A stretch of DNA of 40,642 bases, taken from a virus. Numbering within the stretch: position 1 is the stretch's first letter; every line of letters starts with the position of its first letter. Under the pieces are notes generated by a model. The model was not told where the DNA came from, did no database searches, and saw only the letters and a program-made list of their open reading frames with translations. Of this stretch, positions 38,551 to 40,642 are shown piece after piece. The position numbers were made by a program, and so were the translations under genes. Where the stretch lies: IMG/VR virus record IMGVR_UViG_3300034684_000463, positions 1-40,642 of that record. One strand, written 5' to 3'.

Positions 38551-39222
38551 ATGAAGCGCACGTTTGGAAAGATTATTGCCCTAACGCTGTTTGCAGCAGA
38601 GCTCATGTTGCTGGCCCTTCGATATACGGTCGACTTGCTCGGTTACGCTAGCGCATATGACGATCTGCTTGCGGCACCAAGCCTTTTCCAGCGCGCACTA
38701 ATCTTTATGCTCGGCTTGCCGACATGGATACATGTTCTGCTCGCCTTAGGCATCGCGCTGTACTCTGCTTGGGTGTTCTGGCCAGATTTTAACGGACTTC
38801 GGTTGGCCAAGCAGCGCGTCGGAAAACTTGAGCGTAGGCTTGATCAGTTGCAGCCCCAGCTTGAAGCCCTGATCAATAAGAAGGACGCTGATTGGGCCAC
38901 GCTGAGAGTCGAGATAGACGACCAAATCATGAAACTCGAGCGGATGAAGAACGAGAAGGACCGGCAGGACAGGCGTTTCGGCGAAGTGTGGGCGGACCGT
39001 TTCCGGACCTTTAGCAGCGAGATTGCCGGGGCTGGCGCTCACACCGAGGCAATTTGTCTCTCGTACCTAAAGGAATTCGAAGAGAGGGTGGATGCTCGCT
39101 TGAGAGTTGTCCAGGAGGCTGGCCATGCGAGCGAGGTTGCCATACGACAAGAGGTAGTTGCACTTCGCCATGAGTTAGCCTCCAGCTCATCTCCCCGTAC
39201 GACATCGGACTCGAAAACGTAA
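38551..39222 (+). CDS. Two-pass membrane protein with cytoplasmic coiled coil
   Basis: This 223-residue protein starts MKRTFGKIIALTLFAAELML. It has transmembrane helices at about 8-28 and 52-76 (LIFMLGLPTWIHVLLALGIA) joined by a short external loop. A long charged coiled coil occupies residues 85-215 (VGKLERRLDQLQPQLEALIN, LRVEIDDQIMKLERMKNEKD, EEFEERVDARLRVVQEAG-like). It has no enzymatic motif. It lies beyond the last structural gene, is less GC-rich than the structural genes, and would be expressed from its own promoter in a lysogen. A membrane-associated exclusion or defence role is possible and unproven. Confidence 0.75.
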   Translation: MKRTFGKIIALTLFAAELMLLALRYTVDLLGYASAYDDLLAAPSLFQRALIFMLGLPTWIHVLLALGIALYSAWVFWPDFNGLRLAKQRVGKLERRLDQLQPQLEALINKKDADWATLRVEIDDQIMKLERMKNEKDRQDRRFGEVWADRFRTFSSEIAGAGAHTEAICLSYLKEFEERVDARLRVVQEAGHASEVAIRQEVVALRHELASSSSPRTTSDSKT

Positions 39223-39334
39223 GGGCGGCCATGCCTCCCAAAATTTGCGGGGCGCAGTGTCTATCAGTCTCCTCGTTCTAGTCGTCGGTTGAAGGGCCTT
39301 CCAGAATCACGGCGCGTTCGTCATCTGTTCTCAC

Positions 39335-39598
39335 ATGTGGACGCGCAAACTAGCGGTGATCGGCGGCACGACCGACCCTGACGACTGGTCGATCCTCTGG
39401 GACGGCAAGCCGGTCGGTCGGGTGTTCTATGACCCGCGCTCGAGCATGAGCGACGAGGATTGGTGCTGGGGGGTGAATGGCCATGCGATCCACGGCCGGA
39501 CTTGCACGATGGAGGAGGCGCTCGCCCGGCTGCGGTACGCGGTGCTGGATCTGCATGGCGCGCCTCGGCCGCCGAAGAAGCCTAGGTCGCCGGTGTGA
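39335..39598 (+). CDS. Small conserved-looking protein
   Basis: This 87-residue protein reads MWTRKLAVIGGTTDPDDWSI, LWDGKPVGRVFYDPRSSMSD, EDWCWGVNGHAIHGRTCTME, EALARLRYAVLDLH. It is a small alpha/beta fold in which 'W-x-V-x-x-D-G-x-x-V-G-R-I-Y' and 'G-x-x-x-T-x-E-E-A' recur in uncharacterised rhodobacterial proteins, as I recall. Two Trp and two Cys lie in the middle. The gene could be phage cargo or the first host gene after the attachment site. Codon use is high-GC and host-like, unlike its right neighbour. Confidence 0.7.
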   Translation: MWTRKLAVIGGTTDPDDWSILWDGKPVGRVFYDPRSSMSDEDWCWGVNGHAIHGRTCTMEEALARLRYAVLDLHGAPRPPKKPRSPV

Positions 39599-39706
39599 AC
39601 GGGCGGGATTATGGAGCTGGCTTCCCTGAGTGTCTAGTTCGCCGAACCACATCTGCTCGGCTCCTGATGCGCTTGCGACTCCCCCACTTGCGGCGCGCTG
39701 TGCATC

Positions 39707-40531
39707 ATGACAACGTGGGATCGCGGCGTCGCCTTCCCCACTCCCGCATCTGGATTTTTACTGCAGGTAGGTCAAAAAGTGCCAGCATTCATGATGTACA
39801 AGTATGGTGTTATTGGCAAGAACTTGACCGATTTAGAAGTCCAGCAACTGGCTACTTTCTGTGCGCGGGATCTCTCCCCGAATGATTTTATTGCCAATCG
39901 TGATCTAATTAAACCAGCCCGCGAAGCGGACATTGAGCTGATGGTTGCTCCGACTCAGCGCATATCGAAGATGACCCAGAGCAAGTACATGGATGACTTT
40001 TTCAGGCATGGAAGGCTTCAACTAGGAACCTACGACTATTTCCGATCCGCGGGCAACGCTGAGGTTAGAGACCATCAAGAGGGAACTGTCACACTGATTG
40101 GTGAAGGCCCGGGTCGCACTGCTTGGGGAAAGTTCCAAGGCGGCGGTGACAACTATCTCTTCTGTACGTATCTTGGCGCACCAGATCCGAAAGTGCTTCG
40201 TGCCTTCGAATACGAGGCCTGCTACTTCATCGACAATCCAGATGGATTCGCTAATGCCATCCAAACATCTTTGAGCGCAAATAGGTATTCCTTCGGTAAG
40301 TGTGTTTATTGTGAAGAAAAAGCGCTTGTGGGTCCGCTTAGCGCGACGCATTCCTTCGAGAGGCTGGACTACAGAACTGTGGAAATGATTGGCGAAGCCA
40401 TGAATTTCGTGAAGCCAGTAGCGTATGCTCATCAACGAGAGTTTCGCTTTTCTTGGAAGATGCCCACCGACGTACGTGGAGCGCTCATTATCGATTGTCC
40501 CGAAGCAGTTCAGTATTGCTCTACAGCGTGA
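39707..40531 (+). CDS. AT-richer cargo gene of unknown function
   Basis: This 274-residue protein has clearly lower GC than its surroundings, a sign of separate transfer. The true start may be ATG 39791 or 39794 (MMYKYGVIGKNLTDLEVQQL). The first 28 residues of the longest form look less natural. The recognisable core is YMDDFFRHGRLQLGTYDYFR, AEVRDHQEGT, NYLFCTYLG, FEYEACYFIDNPDGFANAIQ, GKCVYCEE, and near the end KPVAYAHQREFRFSWKMP. 'Short-output region with F-x-x-G-x-L, R-D-x-x-E-G and K-P-x-x-x-x-x-Q-R-E-F-R-F' recalls uncharacterised accessory proteins on mobile elements and defence islands, but I cannot name the family. No catalytic residues are identified. Confidence 0.75.
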   Translation: MTTWDRGVAFPTPASGFLLQVGQKVPAFMMYKYGVIGKNLTDLEVQQLATFCARDLSPNDFIANRDLIKPAREADIELMVAPTQRISKMTQSKYMDDFFRHGRLQLGTYDYFRSAGNAEVRDHQEGTVTLIGEGPGRTAWGKFQGGGDNYLFCTYLGAPDPKVLRAFEYEACYFIDNPDGFANAIQTSLSANRYSFGKCVYCEEKALVGPLSATHSFERLDYRTVEMIGEAMNFVKPVAYAHQREFRFSWKMPTDVRGALIIDCPEAVQYCSTA

Positions 40532-40642
40532 CCGGTCAGCGCGCAGTCCAGGTGGACGCACGCACCCAATTCGCTCACGGGATTGTCGACGCGGTGTCCT
40601 CGGGAGCCGCGTCGTCTCAGCGGCATCCGCCGCCGCCCCCAT

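Noticed and set aside
40022-40642. Open 206-codon frame on the minus strand at the right edge
   Set aside because: It is the antisense shadow of the accessory gene 39707-40531. Its composition is not protein-like and its only start is at the window edge.
1-40642. Attachment-site direct repeat bounding the prophage
   Set aside because: By eye I found no shared 15-base or longer repeat between the first 60 bases and the last 1.1 kb. The left boundary is at the edge of the window.
1-40642. CRISPR array, transfer RNA genes, insertion sequences
   Set aside because: No spaced repeats, no cloverleaf with a CCA-proximal acceptor, and no transposase were seen on either strand.

Overview
The window is an apparently complete, HK97/lambda-like temperate siphophage genome in a high-GC host. 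The host is most likely an alphaproteobacterium of the Rhodobacterales (Paracoccus/Rhodobacter type). That placement is inferred from the codon bias, the DUF982 and DUF4031 proteins, the gene-transfer-agent-like tail chaperone, and the many ATGA-coupled small genes. No search could be run, so all family names rest on recognised motifs and gene order.

Layout from left to right. Positions 1-1522 (minus) hold the integrase, an excisionase-like helix-turn-helix (HTH) protein and a DUF4031 protein, all ATGA/GTGA-coupled. Positions 1759-2518 (plus) hold a DUF982-like gene and a coupled gene of unknown function. Positions 2558-6965 (minus) form the leftward early operon: a large ParB-like protein, many small proteins and three tiny membrane proteins. 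The operon is interrupted by a candidate three-way-junction RNA and an intrinsic terminator. Positions 6966-8634 are the immunity region: a short HTH repressor, a Cro-like partner and five related operator dyads. Three operators lie between repressor and cro with 23-24 bp spacing, and two lie at the head of the leftward operon. A membrane-protein gene sits inside the region in the place where lambda carries rex.

Positions 8634-14230 (plus) are the rightward early and replication genes: an HTH protein, a DUF1937 protein, a TOPRIM primase and a D5/SF3 helicase. A purine/pyrimidine-skewed repeat region at 14258-14582 follows and is a candidate origin. Positions 14602-24469 run through HNH endonuclease, a candidate cos region, small and large terminase, portal, ClpP-like protease, HK97 capsid, connectors and tail tube. 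Positions 24466-32738 are the tail genes. They include a tail-assembly chaperone made by -1 frameshifting at GGGAAAG, an antisense secreted-protein gene inserted directly before the tape measure, and a J-like host-specificity protein. Positions 32739-33126 are repeat-rich noncoding DNA. Positions 33127-34909 are lysis genes: a membrane coiled-coil protein, a GH24 lysozyme fused to a three-segment membrane domain, and an overlapping Rz/Rz1-like spanin pair. Positions 34964-38482 encode a large fibre or tailspike. Positions 38551-40531 hold three accessory genes, the last visibly AT-richer. Positions 40532-40642 show no supported gene.

Working model. The repressor binds both operator clusters and silences the leftward and rightward early operons. 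After induction, Cro and the early genes run replication, and the rightward operon continues into packaging, head, tail and lysis. The accessory genes at 7203, 25500 (minus), 38551, 39335 and 39707 do not fit a structural role and are the best candidates for lysogenic conversion or phage defence. No attachment-site repeat was found. The left edge coincides with the integrase stop codon, so attL probably lies just outside the window.
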